Positions 1 through 8,406 of a stretch of 64,000 bases of DNA are shown here, one piece after another. The notes beneath the pieces were generated by a model, which saw only the letters and a program-made list of their open reading frames with translations, made no database searches and was not told the DNA's origin. Position 1 is the stretch's first letter; every line of letters begins with the position of its first letter. This DNA is from Kocuria marina. GTDB taxonomy: Bacteria > Actinomycetota > Actinomycetes > Actinomycetales > Micrococcaceae. A program made the translations under genes and the position numbers. The stretch spans positions 186,001 through 250,000 of the forward strand of contig NZ_JROM01000021.1 in NCBI RefSeq assembly GCF_000786655.1, read 5' to 3'.

Positions 1-357
1 GTCCCCGTAGGTCACCAGCACGGTGCCGCTCACGGGGGTCTCGGCGTCGAGCACCTCGAGGCCCGCGTCCACGGCGGAGCCGGTGCCCGGGACGTCCGAC
101 TGGTCCGCGGTCAGGACCTCGGGATCCAGGGCCGCGATGTGTTCGGCCACGAGATCGCGCTGGTGACGGATCACGGCCACGATGCGCTGCGGCGCGAGCT
201 CGCGGGCCACCTTCAAGGCGTGGCCGAGCATGGAGCGACCCCCGATCTCATGCAGGATCTTGGGGGTCTTGGACTTCATGCGGGTGCCCTTACCCGCGGC
301 CAGGACGATGACGGCGGCGGGGTTCTGCCCGGTGCTCGCGGTGTCAATGGTGCTCAC
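1..357 (-). CDS. glmU: GlmU, bifunctional UDP-GlcNAc pyrophosphorylase/GlcN-1-P acetyltransferase (N-terminal part)
   Basis: This is the first 119 codons; the rest lies beyond the left edge of the window. GlmU makes UDP-N-acetylglucosamine, the entry point of peptidoglycan synthesis, in the cytoplasm. The visible part is the nucleotidyltransferase domain, with the signature LAAGKGTRMKS at about residues 19-29 and the following KTPK. I chose the GTG at 357 because AGAGGAG lies about 8 bases before it and the downstream sequence begins with a typical short N-terminal extension. A tRNA-Gln gene lies just upstream on the same strand. Seen: the motif and the ribosome site. Known from the family: the function. 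No defect is visible in this fragment. Confidence 0.95.
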   Translation of the reverse strand, partial: MSTIDTASTGQNPAAVIVLAAGKGTRMKSKTPKILHEIGGRSMLGHALKVARELAPQRIVAVIRHQRDLVAEHIAALDPEVLTADQSDVPGTGSAVDAGLEVLDAETPVSGTVLVTYGD

Positions 358-422
358 GGAGCAGACTCCTCTGGTTGCTCGTGAGGCGGTGGGGGGCCAT
401 CTACGCCTCGATGTGTCGTGCG

Positions 423-494
423 TTCCGCCACTAGGACTCGAACCTAGACTCACGGCTCCAAAGGCCGGTGTGCTGCCAATTACACCATGGCGGA
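423..494 (-). tRNA. tRNA-Gln (anticodon TTG)
   Basis: A 72-nt cloverleaf on the minus strand. The 7-bp acceptor stem pairs TCCGCCA with TGGCGGA, followed by discriminator A. The T arm reads CTAGG-TTCGAGT-CCTAG. The anticodon loop is CTTTGGA, giving anticodon TTG, which reads CAA and by wobble CAG. The outermost anticodon-stem pair (C27-T43) is mismatched. CCA is not encoded. It sits between glmU and the hypothetical gene at 568. Confidence 0.93.
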
Positions 495-567
495 GCGTTG
501 TCACCCGCGGGCGCCAACATGTGCGTGCGCCCGGAGGACGCACGAGACGTCACTTTATCATCTGCGT

Positions 568-1299
568 TCAGCGCGTCAGCACGAGCAGAACCCGCCCCGC
601 TGCACGGTTCTCCTGGAATCCGGGCAGCCCCCGGGACAGGGTCTCGGCGTCCTCCACGGTGATCCCGCGCACGAGCACGGGCGCGCGTGCGGCGGCGCGG
701 CGAACGTACTCCCACGCGGCGTCGTCGGCCTGTCCGGCGGCCCGGGAACGCGAGACGTCCCACGCCATGGAGGTGACGTCCGGGGCGGTGACGTCCAGCG
801 TGCCGTTGTCGTACTCGCGGTCCAGCAGGGCCATGAGCATGTCCACTTCCTCCACGACCGTGCTGTTCTGCACCATGAGCTTGACCTGGCGGTGGGACGC
901 GGCCTCCGCGAGCGCGGCCAGCATTGAGTACAGCCGCTGCCGTTGCCGCCCCCGGTGTGCCACCCCGCCCAGGGCGAGCACGAGCCACCCGGCGCCCACA
1001 CCGCGGCACAGCCCCAGGGCGTCGTCCACGGCGGCGAGCACGCCCTCGTCGGGGATGTCGTCGTCCACGGCCACGGGAGCGCGTAACAACAGGGGTTCCG
1101 CGCCGGCCTCGCGCAGGCGTAGAGCGGTCTGGCGGCGCACGAGCGAACCCATGTGCGGCCCCACGGGGCGGTCCCCGCCGATCGTGATCTCCACCGGGCC
1201 CGGGAACTCACGGATCCGGGCCACCGCCGCGGCGAGGTCCTGGGGTTCGTCCAGGACGGTTCCCGCGGGCGTCTCCCCGCGTCCTGTCGCGTCGTGCAT
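568..1299 (-). CDS. Uncharacterised protein with a possible TrpRS-like N-terminal segment
   Basis: A 243-residue protein with no confident family. The ATG at 1299 is preferred because a GAGACT box ends 7 nt before it, the spacing seen at leaderless starts in this window; a longer reading to 1473 would run through repeat-rich spacer. Near the start the text IGGDRPVGPHMGSLVRRQ resembles the class I tryptophanyl-tRNA synthetase signature GDRPTGPLHLGxxxGSL with about five residues missing across the HIGH-like motif. The rest is not recognisably a synthetase, and the length is well below the usual ~330 residues. Function unknown; the resemblance is an inference. It is divergent from the ABC-F gene. 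Confidence 0.65.
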   Translation of the reverse strand: MHDATGRGETPAGTVLDEPQDLAAAVARIREFPGPVEITIGGDRPVGPHMGSLVRRQTALRLREAGAEPLLLRAPVAVDDDIPDEGVLAAVDDALGLCRGVGAGWLVLALGGVAHRGRQRQRLYSMLAALAEAASHRQVKLMVQNSTVVEEVDMLMALLDREYDNGTLDVTAPDVTSMAWDVSRSRAAGQADDAAWEYVRRAAARAPVLVRGITVEDAETLSRGLPGFQENRAAGRVLLVLTR

Positions 1300-1464
1300 G
1301 GCACACAGTCTCGCACACCCGCGGGACGGGGGGACGACGCCGCGGCGAGTCGGCGCGGGCACGGTCGCGGCGTCGTCGTACCCCGGGCGTGGGGCGGCGT
1401 CACGGGCCGTGCGATCGGCACGACGACGCCGCGGGGCGTCGGTGCGCGCTTGTATCCTTGCCGG

Positions 1465-3351
1465 GTGGCTCATCTGATCGGCGGAGAAAACTTACATCTC
1501 GAGTACCCCACCAAGACCGTGTTCGACTCGGTCACCGTGGGGATCGACGAGGGCGACCGGATCGGGATCGTGGGTCGCAACGGGGACGGCAAATCCACAC
1601 TCATGCGGCTGCTCGCGGGGCGCATCGCACCGGACTCCGGGCGGGTGACCGTGCGCAGCGGGACGACCGTGGGCATGCTCGACCAGGCGGACACGCTGGA
1701 CCCGGACCAAACCGTGGGCCACGCCGTGGTGGGGGACGTGCCCGACTACGTGTGGGCCGCGGACCCCAAGGTGCGGGACGTGATCTCCGGGCTCGTCTCG
1801 GACGTGGACTGGGACACCCCCGTGGGGCAGCTCTCGGGTGGGCAGCGCCGCCGGGTCGCGCTCGCGAGCCTGCTGACCGGCGACTGGGACGTGATCTTCC
1901 TGGACGAGCCCACCAACCACCTGGACGTGGACGGCATCACATGGCTCGCGAAACACCTCAATAGCCGCTGGTCCAAGAACTCGGGGGCGCTCGTGGTCGT
2001 GACCCACGACCGCTGGTTCCTGGACGCCGTGTGCACCGACACGTGGGAGGTCCACGACCGGATCGTGGAACCCTTCGAGGGCGGGTACGCGGCGTACGTG
2101 CTGCAGCGGGTCGAGCGCGACCGGCAGGCCGCCGTGGTGGAGCAGAAGCGGCAGAACCTCATGCGCAAGGAGCTCGCGTGGCTGCGCCGCGGGGCACCCG
2201 CGCGCACGTCCAAGCCCAAGTTCCGCATCGACGCCGCCAACCAGTTGATCTCCGACGTTCCGCCGCCGCGCGATTCCGTGTCGCTGTCCCGGATGGCGGT
2301 GTCCCGGTTGGGCAAGGACGTGGTGGACATCGAGGACGTGTCGGTGGAGTTCCCCTCCCCCGGGGCCTCGGGCGCCTCGTCGTCTGGCGCCTCCGGTGGG
2401 ACCCGCGTGCTGCAGGACGTCACGTGGTTGATCGCCCCCGGGGAGCGCACGGGCATCCTGGGCGTCAACGGCGCGGGCAAGTCCACGCTGTTGGGGCTCG
2501 TCACGGGTGCCGTGGAGCCCACCACGGGGCGGGTCAAGCGCGGGAAGACCGTCAAGATCGCCACCCTGACCCAGCAGCTCGCCGAGCTGGAGGACGTCGC
2601 GAACGACCGGGTCTCGGACGTCGTCGCCCGGAAGAAGATCTCCTACGTGACCGACGGCAAGGAGATGACCCCAACCCAGCTGTTGGAGCGGTTGGGATTC
2701 TCCTCCGCGCAGCTGAAGACCCCGGTCAAGGACCTCTCGGGCGGGCAGAAGCGACGTCTGCAACTGTTGCTCATCCTGCTGGACGAGCCCAACGTGTTGA
2801 TCCTGGACGAGCCCTCCAACGACCTGGACACGGACATGCTCGCCGCCATGGAGGACCTCCTGGACACGTGGCCCGGGACCCTCCTGGTGGTCTCCCACGA
2901 CCGCTATCTCCTGGAGCGGGTGACCGATCAGCAGTACGCGGTGATCGACGGCCAGTTCCGGCACCTCCCCGGCGGGGTCGAGGAGTACCTCAAGCTCTCG
3001 GCGACCGCGGCATCCGGTACCGCAGCCGGTTCCTCCGGGGCGTCCAACCCGCTCGCGGCGTCCTCTTCCTCCTCTGGCACTGCAGCTACGTCCTCCGCCG
3101 ACGACGCCGCTCCCTCCGAGCCGCGGTTGACCGGCGCGGAGGCGCGGGCCGCGCAGAAGGAACTGGGCGCCGTCGAACGCAAGATGCAGAAACTCGGCGA
3201 GCAGATCGAGGCATTGGACGGGACCATGGCCGCCGCGGACCCCTCGGACTTCGAGGGGCTCGGGAAGCTGGCGGCGCAGAAGTCCGAGCTGCAGGAGCAG
3301 CTGGACGAGCTCGAGCTGCGGTGGCTCGAGCTGGGTGAGGCGCTGGAGTAG
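1465..3351 (+). CDS. ABC-F family ATPase (Uup-like)
   Basis: A 628-residue soluble protein with two ATP-binding cassettes and no membrane segments, the ABC-F layout of ribosome-associated translation factors. Walker A motifs lie at residues 37-45 (GRNGDGKST) and 333-341 (GVNGAGKST); LSGGQ signatures lie at 123 and 424. Both Walker B regions read LDEP. A charged, probably coiled-coil tail (about 540-628) follows a Ser/Ala-rich linker, as in Uup-type proteins. A Gly/Ser-rich insert precedes the second cassette. The GTG at 1465 follows a TATCCT box by 6 nt, so the mRNA is probably leaderless. Codon 10 is the rare TTA. The exact substrate, the ribosome or a ribosome-bound antibiotic, cannot be told from sequence. 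Confidence 0.93.
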   Translation: MAHLIGGENLHLEYPTKTVFDSVTVGIDEGDRIGIVGRNGDGKSTLMRLLAGRIAPDSGRVTVRSGTTVGMLDQADTLDPDQTVGHAVVGDVPDYVWAADPKVRDVISGLVSDVDWDTPVGQLSGGQRRRVALASLLTGDWDVIFLDEPTNHLDVDGITWLAKHLNSRWSKNSGALVVVTHDRWFLDAVCTDTWEVHDRIVEPFEGGYAAYVLQRVERDRQAAVVEQKRQNLMRKELAWLRRGAPARTSKPKFRIDAANQLISDVPPPRDSVSLSRMAVSRLGKDVVDIEDVSVEFPSPGASGASSSGASGGTRVLQDVTWLIAPGERTGILGVNGAGKSTLLGLVTGAVEPTTGRVKRGKTVKIATLTQQLAELEDVANDRVSDVVARKKISYVTDGKEMTPTQLLERLGFSSAQLKTPVKDLSGGQKRRLQLLLILLDEPNVLILDEPSNDLDTDMLAAMEDLLDTWPGTLLVVSHDRYLLERVTDQQYAVIDGQFRHLPGGVEEYLKLSATAASGTAAGSSGASNPLAASSSSSGTAATSSADDAAPSEPRLTGAEARAAQKELGAVERKMQKLGEQIEALDGTMAAADPSDFEGLGKLAAQKSELQEQLDELELRWLELGEALE

Positions 3352-3381
3352 ACGGGCGCAGCGTCGTCGTGGACCCGGGCG

Positions 3382-5442
3382 CTACCCCTCGTTCTCCAGG
3401 ATTTCCCGCGCGCTCGATTCGGGTGTGAGGTCGATGCGCCGGAGCAGCTGGGCATTGAGAGCCACCACCACCGTGGACAGGGACATCAGCACCGCGCCCA
3501 CCGACATGGGCATCACGAACCCGACCGGCGCCAGGACACCGGCGGCCAACGGCACCGAGATCAGGTTGTAACCGGCGGCCCACCAGAGGTTCTGCGTCAT
3601 CTTCCGGTAGGTGGCCCGGGAGAGCTCGATGACCGAGAGCACGCTGCGGGGATCCGAGCTGGCCAGGATGACGCCCGCCGAGGCGATCGCGACGTCCGTC
3701 CCGGCGCCGATCGCGATCCCCACGTCCGCTTGCGCGAGAGCGGGCGCGTCGTTGACGCCGTCGCCGACCATCGCGACCTTCTTGCCCTCCCCTTGAAGCT
3801 GGGCGACCTTCGCGGACTTGTCCTCGGGACGCACCCCGGCGAAGACGCGGTCGATGCCGAGTTCGCGTGCGACCTCGTGCGCCACGGCCTGGGCGTCACC
3901 GGTGATCATCACGACCTCCACGCCCAGCCGATGCAGCGCGTCCACGGCGTCACGGGATTCGGGGCGGACCTCGTCCGCGAGTTTGACCCCGCCGATCACC
4001 GAGCCGTCCCGCAGGACGTGGAGGATGATTGCGCCCTCCTCACGCCACGTCCCGGCCGCGGTGATCTCGGGCTGTCCGGTTTCTTCGAGCAGCCGCGGGC
4101 CGCCCACACTGATCTCCTGACCGGCCACGGTGGCCCGCACACCCACGGCAGGCGAGGACGAGAATCCCTCGGCCGGTTCTACCGTGAGACCGCGTTCACG
4201 TGCGGCGGCCACGATGGCCTTCGCGAGCGGGTGCTCGCTATCGGCTTCCGCGGATGCCGCGAGGGCGAGAACGCGGTCCTCGTCGAGATCGCCGACCGCG
4301 TCGACGCCGGTGACCACGGGCTCACCCTTGGTCAGGGTCCCGGTCTTGTCGAACAGCACGGCGTCCACCCGCCGCATGGATTCGAGGGCCAGCCGGTCCT
4401 TGATGAGCACACCGCCGCGCGCGGCGCGCTCCGTCGCAATGGACACCACGAGCGGGATCGCCAAACCCAACGCGTGGGGACACGCGATCACGAGCACGGT
4501 GATACTGCGGACCACGGCCGATTCCGGGGCTCCCGACACGGTCCACGCGACGGCGGTGATGAGCGCGGCGCCCAGGGCGAACCAGAACAACCAGGCGGCA
4601 GCCCTGTCCGCGAGGCGCTGCGCCCGGGACGAGGAGTTCTGCGCTTCCGCGACCAGCCGGTTGATGCCCGCCAGCGCGGTGTCCTCGCCCGTCGCGGTGA
4701 TCCGCACGCGCAGGCCGGAATCCGTGGCCACGGTTCCCGCGGTCACGGCGTCCCCCTCGCCGCGGGTCACCGCTCGCGATTCGCCGGTGATCATGGACTC
4801 GTCAATGTCCGCGCGGCCGTCCACGATGGTTCCGTCCGCGGGCACGCTGCCTCCGGGACGGACGACGACGACGTCGCCCACTTCCAGCTGCGCCGGGTCC
4901 ACCGTCACGACGTCGTCGCCCTCGACCTGCTCCGCCTCGTCCGGGAGCAGGGCGGCGAGGGAGTCCAGCGCGGACGTGGTCTGCGCCAGGGAGCGCATCT
5001 CGATCCAGTGGCCCAGCAGCATGATCACGATCAGCAGGGCAAGCTCCCACCAGAACTCGAGTTCGTGGTGCACGATGCCCAGGGTCGCGGCCCACGAGGC
5101 CAGGAACGCGACCGTGATCGCCAGCGCGATGAGCAGCATCATCGCGGGTTGCCGGTTCTTCAGCTCACTCCACGCACCGGTCAGGAACGGCCGGCCACCC
5201 CACACGTACATCACGGTTCCCAGCACCGGAGCGATCCATACGGCCCAGCCCGGCACCGAGTAGCCGATGATCATGGCGAACATCGGGGAGAACGCTACGA
5301 CCGGAACGGCGATGATCAGGTTGATCCAGAAGAGCCGACGGAACCGGGCCACGTGGTCGCCGTGGCCGGCGTGCCCGGGGTGTTCGACATGGCCGGCGTG
5401 TCCTGCGTCAGCGTGGCGCTGCCGCGCGGTCGGATCAGTCAT
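3382..5442 (-). CDS. CopB-type P1B heavy-metal ATPase (probably copper or silver export)
   Basis: A 686-residue P-type ATPase. The N-terminus is His-rich (about residues 10-30, repeated HAGH/HPGH) and has no ferredoxin-like HMA domain. The membrane metal motif is C321-P322-H323, typical of CopB-like (P1B-3) pumps rather than the CPC of CopA. The phosphorylation motif DKTGTLTKGE starts at D365, and the hinge GDGVNDAPAL is present. It moves metal across the membrane using ATP. The ATG at 5442 follows a GGGAG-type ribosome site. It lies 39 nt downstream of a 16-codon Cys/His leader ORF and a CsoR-type operator, which supports copper control. It is convergent with the ABC-F gene. No csoR or chaperone gene is in the window. 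Confidence 0.93.
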   Translation of the reverse strand: MTDPTARQRHADAGHAGHVEHPGHAGHGDHVARFRRLFWINLIIAVPVVAFSPMFAMIIGYSVPGWAVWIAPVLGTVMYVWGGRPFLTGAWSELKNRQPAMMLLIALAITVAFLASWAATLGIVHHELEFWWELALLIVIMLLGHWIEMRSLAQTTSALDSLAALLPDEAEQVEGDDVVTVDPAQLEVGDVVVVRPGGSVPADGTIVDGRADIDESMITGESRAVTRGEGDAVTAGTVATDSGLRVRITATGEDTALAGINRLVAEAQNSSSRAQRLADRAAAWLFWFALGAALITAVAWTVSGAPESAVVRSITVLVIACPHALGLAIPLVVSIATERAARGGVLIKDRLALESMRRVDAVLFDKTGTLTKGEPVVTGVDAVGDLDEDRVLALAASAEADSEHPLAKAIVAAARERGLTVEPAEGFSSSPAVGVRATVAGQEISVGGPRLLEETGQPEITAAGTWREEGAIILHVLRDGSVIGGVKLADEVRPESRDAVDALHRLGVEVVMITGDAQAVAHEVARELGIDRVFAGVRPEDKSAKVAQLQGEGKKVAMVGDGVNDAPALAQADVGIAIGAGTDVAIASAGVILASSDPRSVLSVIELSRATYRKMTQNLWWAAGYNLISVPLAAGVLAPVGFVMPMSVGAVLMSLSTVVVALNAQLLRRIDLTPESSAREILENEG

Positions 5443-5481
5443 CGTGTCCTGCTCTCCCTCCCCGCGCGGGGGTTCGCGAAA

Positions 5482-5532
5482 CTACCCCGCGGGTACGTAG
5501 TCGGCCCACTCGCAGGGGTGCCGGTGACTCAT
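5482..5532 (-). CDS. Putative 16-residue Cys/His leader peptide upstream of copB
   Basis: Reads MSHRHPCEWADYVPAG and then TAG. GAGGAAGG lies 6-7 bases before the ATG, and the ORF starts about 15 nt after the TATACG box of the copper-regulated promoter. It therefore sits between a CsoR-type operator and the metal ATPase. His3, His5 and Cys7 form a plausible metal-binding cluster. A CCCCGCGCGGGG palindrome lies in the 39-nt gap to the ATPase start. Seen: ORF, ribosome site and context. Inference: a translated metal-sensing leader that controls the downstream gene. It could also be chance, because it is only 17 codons. Confidence 0.5.
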   Translation of the reverse strand: MSHRHPCEWADYVPAG

Positions 5533-5544
5533 ACCCGCCTTCCT

Positions 5545-5567
5545 CAACGTATACCCCCCAGGGGTAT
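5545..5567 (-). promoter_or_regulatory. CsoR-type operator overlapping the copB promoter
   Basis: The palindrome ATACCCCCCAGGGGTAT (5551-5567) matches the operator form known for CsoR copper-sensing repressors. On the minus strand it overlaps a likely -10 box, TATACG (5550-5545), with TTGCGA about 15 bp further upstream. Repressor binding here would block the promoter of the leader ORF and the metal ATPase. The match is strong by eye; the regulator gene is not in this window. Confidence 0.8.
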
Positions 5568-5600
5568 TTCGCAAGGCTCAGTCGGTCAAGAGACGAGCAA

Positions 5601-5641
5601 CGCCCGCCCACCTGCGAGTCGTAGCTCGCGGTGGACGGGCG
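5601..5641 (-). terminator. Long hairpin between the HD-domain gene and the copper promoter
   Basis: CGCCCGCCCACC pairs with GGTGGACGGGCG (one mismatch), and inside it GCGAG pairs with CTCGC around a 6-nt loop. It lies just after the stop of the HD-domain gene on the minus strand and probably ends that transcript before the copB promoter. There is no T-run, so it could also be a barrier hairpin. Confidence 0.6.
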
Positions 5642-5671
5642 GAGGGAAAGGGCGTCAGCCGGAGCCGGAGC

Positions 5672-6310
5672 TCACTCGCTCCAGGGGTTCGCCTTGATGA
5701 TCTCCACGAAGTTGTCCCGCTTGAAGTCCGGGTCGAAGTGCTCCAGGACATCCGCGTTCATGTTCCCAAACGTGGAGTGCGGGCGGTGCACGTTGGCGTC
5801 GTTGAACGCCTTGAGGATCCGGTTCTTGAAGTTCGGGCGGGGGTGGACCTCCACCACGGCCTGACGCTGGGCGTCTGTGACCTCGTCGAAGTGCATCCCC
5901 AGGACGTCCGTCTCCACACCGGCGCTCACGAGCGCGATCTCCGGGGCCATGAACTCCGGCACCCCGGGGGTCGTGTGCAGCGCGATCCCGAGCCACGCGT
6001 TGTGGGCCCGCTCGTGGGAGGCGCCGCGTTCCAGGAGGAACTCGCGGACCTCGTTGGCGCCGTCCACCTCGAAGCGCAGCGTGGAGTCCGAGTAGGTCTC
6101 CGTGAGACCGCGATCGTGGAACATGGCCGCCGCGTACAGCAGCTCGTGGTCCACGCTGAGGTCCTGGGCCTGCCCCACGAGCGCACCGAAGAAGAACACC
6201 CGGCGGGAGTGGTGGTAGAGCAGGTCGTCCTCGTTGTCCCGGATGTACTCGGTGATCTCCCGGGCGAGCGTGCTGTCCGGGACGGAGATGCCGGAAATGG
6301 TGTCGGTCAT
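5672..6310 (-). CDS. HD-domain protein (cyanamide hydratase/Ddi2-like HD family)
   Basis: A 212-residue cytoplasmic protein. The metal-binding HD pattern is visible: HHSRRVFFFG near residue 33, AAMFHDRGL near 63-70, and a later HTTPG around residue 113. This arrangement is typical of small HD hydrolases or hydratases related to cyanamide hydratase, but the substrate cannot be assigned. The ATG at 6310 has GAAGGAG about 8 bases upstream. It is a single-gene unit between mhuD and the copper locus, on the same strand as both. No membrane segment or other domain is seen. Confidence 0.8.
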   Translation of the reverse strand: MTDTISGISVPDSTLAREITEYIRDNEDDLLYHHSRRVFFFGALVGQAQDLSVDHELLYAAAMFHDRGLTETYSDSTLRFEVDGANEVREFLLERGASHERAHNAWLGIALHTTPGVPEFMAPEIALVSAGVETDVLGMHFDEVTDAQRQAVVEVHPRPNFKNRILKAFNDANVHRPHSTFGNMNADVLEHFDPDFKRDNFVEIIKANPWSE

Positions 6311-6453
6311 CGTGCTACTCCTTCTCTACGGGGTCCCTGTCCAGCTTGGCAGGGAGCACGCCTTCCCGCCAGGGAGGGCCGGTCACGAATCACACCGCGA
6401 CTCGGTCGTCGCTCGGGGAGCCGACCCCGGAGACCCCTCACGGGTACACCGAC

Positions 6454-6762
6454 TCAGGATCCGGCGGCGTCCAGGTCCACGACCTCGAACTCGAGCAGCG
6501 ACGCCCCCGTGGCCACCGGTTTGCGCTGACCCCCGGCGTGCGCGGCCTTGGCGTTGCCGTCCCGCCACGCCTCGAAGTCCTCCTGGGTGGCCCACGTGGT
6601 CACCACGAAGTAGCGGTTCTCCCCCGCGACTGGGCGCAGCAACTGGAACCCCTCGAAACCGGGCTCGCCGTCCACCGCGTGCTTGCGCGCCGCGAACCGC
6701 GCCTCGAGCTCGGCACCGGCACCCTCGGGGACCTCGATGGCATTGATCTTCACCACGGACAT
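6454..6762 (-). CDS. mhuD: MhuD/IsdG-type heme-degrading monooxygenase
   Basis: A 102-residue ABM-fold protein that resembles mycobacterial MhuD over its whole length. It opens KINAIEVP and contains GFEGFQLLRPV and SLLEFEVVD. The three residues known to matter in MhuD are in place: Asn7, Trp66 and His75 (heme ligand). Enzymes of this family dimerise, bind heme and release iron while making a linear tetrapyrrole, which recovers iron from heme. AGGAGG lies close before the ATG at 6762. No heme transport genes adjoin it; neighbours are the HD protein and an RNase. The family assignment is firm; the product (mycobilin or biliverdin type) is not predictable. Confidence 0.9.
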   Translation of the reverse strand: MSVVKINAIEVPEGAGAELEARFAARKHAVDGEPGFEGFQLLRPVAGENRYFVVTTWATQEDFEAWRDGNAKAAHAGGQRKPVATGASLLEFEVVDLDAAGS

Positions 6763-6847
6763 GACTGCCTCCTGTTGTTCGTCGTCGCTCCCAGGTTAAC
6801 GACGCCGCCTGACCGGTCCCTGCGACGAGGCGCCGGACCGCGCCCCG

Positions 6848-8287
6848 TCACCCGGCGACGTCGGACACGAGCTCGAACTCGGCACGGCCCTCCGCGACGT
6901 CGGCCCGTACGAGACGCACCCGAACCTCCTCGCCCAGCGGCAGATCGGGGGCCTTGAGGGTGACCTCGACGGCCGGTTCGCGGATGATGATGGTGCCGCG
7001 AGCGCCGTCGTCCTTGACCTCCACCACGGTGGCCGTGAACTCCTCGCCCACGTGCGCGGACAGCGCGAGCGTCTCGACCATGTTCACGATCCCGCGCTCG
7101 TACGCCGAGGCCTTGCGCGCGGACGCCTCCATTTCGGCCGGCAGTTGCGGCAGCGCCTCGAGCACCCAGTCGGGGACGGGTTCCCCGGCGCTGATCGCGA
7201 GGCAGACCTCGCTGCCGTAGCGGTCCACGAGCCGGCGCAGCGGCGCGGTCACGTGCGCGTACGACGTCGCCAGGGCCGAGTGTTCGCGATTCTCCGGGGG
7301 CGCGCCGTGGAACCCCTCGTACCCGGCCCCGCGGAACAACAGGGTGCACGCGTACAGCATGGCGGCGTGCGTCCCGAGCTGCGGATCGAGTATTCGCACG
7401 AACTCGGGGTAGCTGACGTCCTCGGGCCACGGGATGCGCAGGGCGGCCGCGGCGGCGCGCAGTTTGCGGATCGCGGAGTCGGCCGCCCGCGGCAGGGTGC
7501 GTAGCAGGCCCGTCCCGGCGTCGAGCATCAACTGCGCGGCGGCGATGCCCGTGAGCAGCGAGATCTGGGCGTTCCACCCCTCCACGGGCAGCGCGCTGCG
7601 GTGGACCACGCGCCACTGCTCGTGATCGATCACCACTTCCTGCTCGGGGATGCGTAGGCTCACCCCGCCGCGTTCCCGTTCGATCCGTTCCCGCAGCTGC
7701 CCCACGGTGCGCAACAGTGTGAGGGACGGGTCCGCGGTCCCCGCGTCCAACCGGTCTTGCACCTCCCGGTACGTCAATTGGGCGCGGCTGCGCACGAGGG
7801 CCCGCCGCACTTTCGTGCTGCGGAGTGCGCCCTGTTCGTCCAGTCCCAGTTCCCACAGGACGGCGGGGCGCACGGTGTCCGGCAGCAGACTCGCGACGTC
7901 CTCCGAGAGTTCGGGAGGGTGCAGCGGCGTGCGCTGGTGCGGGGCGTAGAGGGTCTGGCCGCGGCGGTGGGCCTCGACATCGATCGGGTCGCCCGGGTGC
8001 ACGAACGCGGCGACGTCGGCGATCGCGTACCACACGGTGAAACCGCGGTCCGCGGGTTCGATGAGCACCGCTTGGTCCAGGTCCCGAGAACCCTCCGGAT
8101 CGATCGTGACGAGCTCGAGGTCCGTGCGGTCCAGGGACGGTAGGCGCGGTGCGGCGGCAGCGGCCACGGCGGCGTCGTGCACGGCCGGTGGGAAGTCGTC
8201 GGGGATGTCGAGCTCGTGGCGCAAGGCCTCGAGTGCGCGCACGAGTGGATCGGGAACGGGATGGACCTGCTGCGGACGGATGGCCAA
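6848..8287 (-). CDS. RNase II/R family 3'-5' exoribonuclease (RNB domain)
   Basis: A 479-residue protein dominated by an RNB catalytic domain. The acidic metal-binding motif TIDPEGSRDLDQAV lies at about residues 61-74, followed by YAIADVAAFV; later ALATSYAHVTAPLRR matches the conserved RNB C-terminal half. It is shorter than E. coli RNase II or R and lacks clear N-terminal cold-shock domains, like other short actinobacterial RNB proteins. The start is TTG at 8287, chosen because GAGGAG lies 6-7 bases before it and the next in-frame starts would cut conserved sequence. It probably degrades RNA in the cytoplasm. It lies downstream of ispE on the same strand with a 119-bp gap. Confidence 0.88.
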   Translation of the reverse strand: MAIRPQQVHPVPDPLVRALEALRHELDIPDDFPPAVHDAAVAAAAAPRLPSLDRTDLELVTIDPEGSRDLDQAVLIEPADRGFTVWYAIADVAAFVHPGDPIDVEAHRRGQTLYAPHQRTPLHPPELSEDVASLLPDTVRPAVLWELGLDEQGALRSTKVRRALVRSRAQLTYREVQDRLDAGTADPSLTLLRTVGQLRERIERERGGVSLRIPEQEVVIDHEQWRVVHRSALPVEGWNAQISLLTGIAAAQLMLDAGTGLLRTLPRAADSAIRKLRAAAAALRIPWPEDVSYPEFVRILDPQLGTHAAMLYACTLLFRGAGYEGFHGAPPENREHSALATSYAHVTAPLRRLVDRYGSEVCLAISAGEPVPDWVLEALPQLPAEMEASARKASAYERGIVNMVETLALSAHVGEEFTATVVEVKDDGARGTIIIREPAVEVTLKAPDLPLGEEVRVRLVRADVAEGRAEFELVSDVAG

Positions 8288-8406
8288 AACTGACTCCTCA
8301 CCCGGGGGCTCGGGGAGTGCACCGCCCGGGCCGACCCGGACCTCGAAACCGTGGTGACGCGCCTACGTTGACCCGATTCTGCCCCGGGACACCCCGGCGG
8401 GCGGGT

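Noticed and set aside
5584-5600. TTGACC on the minus strand as the -35 of the copper promoter
   Set aside because: It is about 30 bp from the TATACG box, too far for a normal spacer; TTGCGA fits somewhat better.
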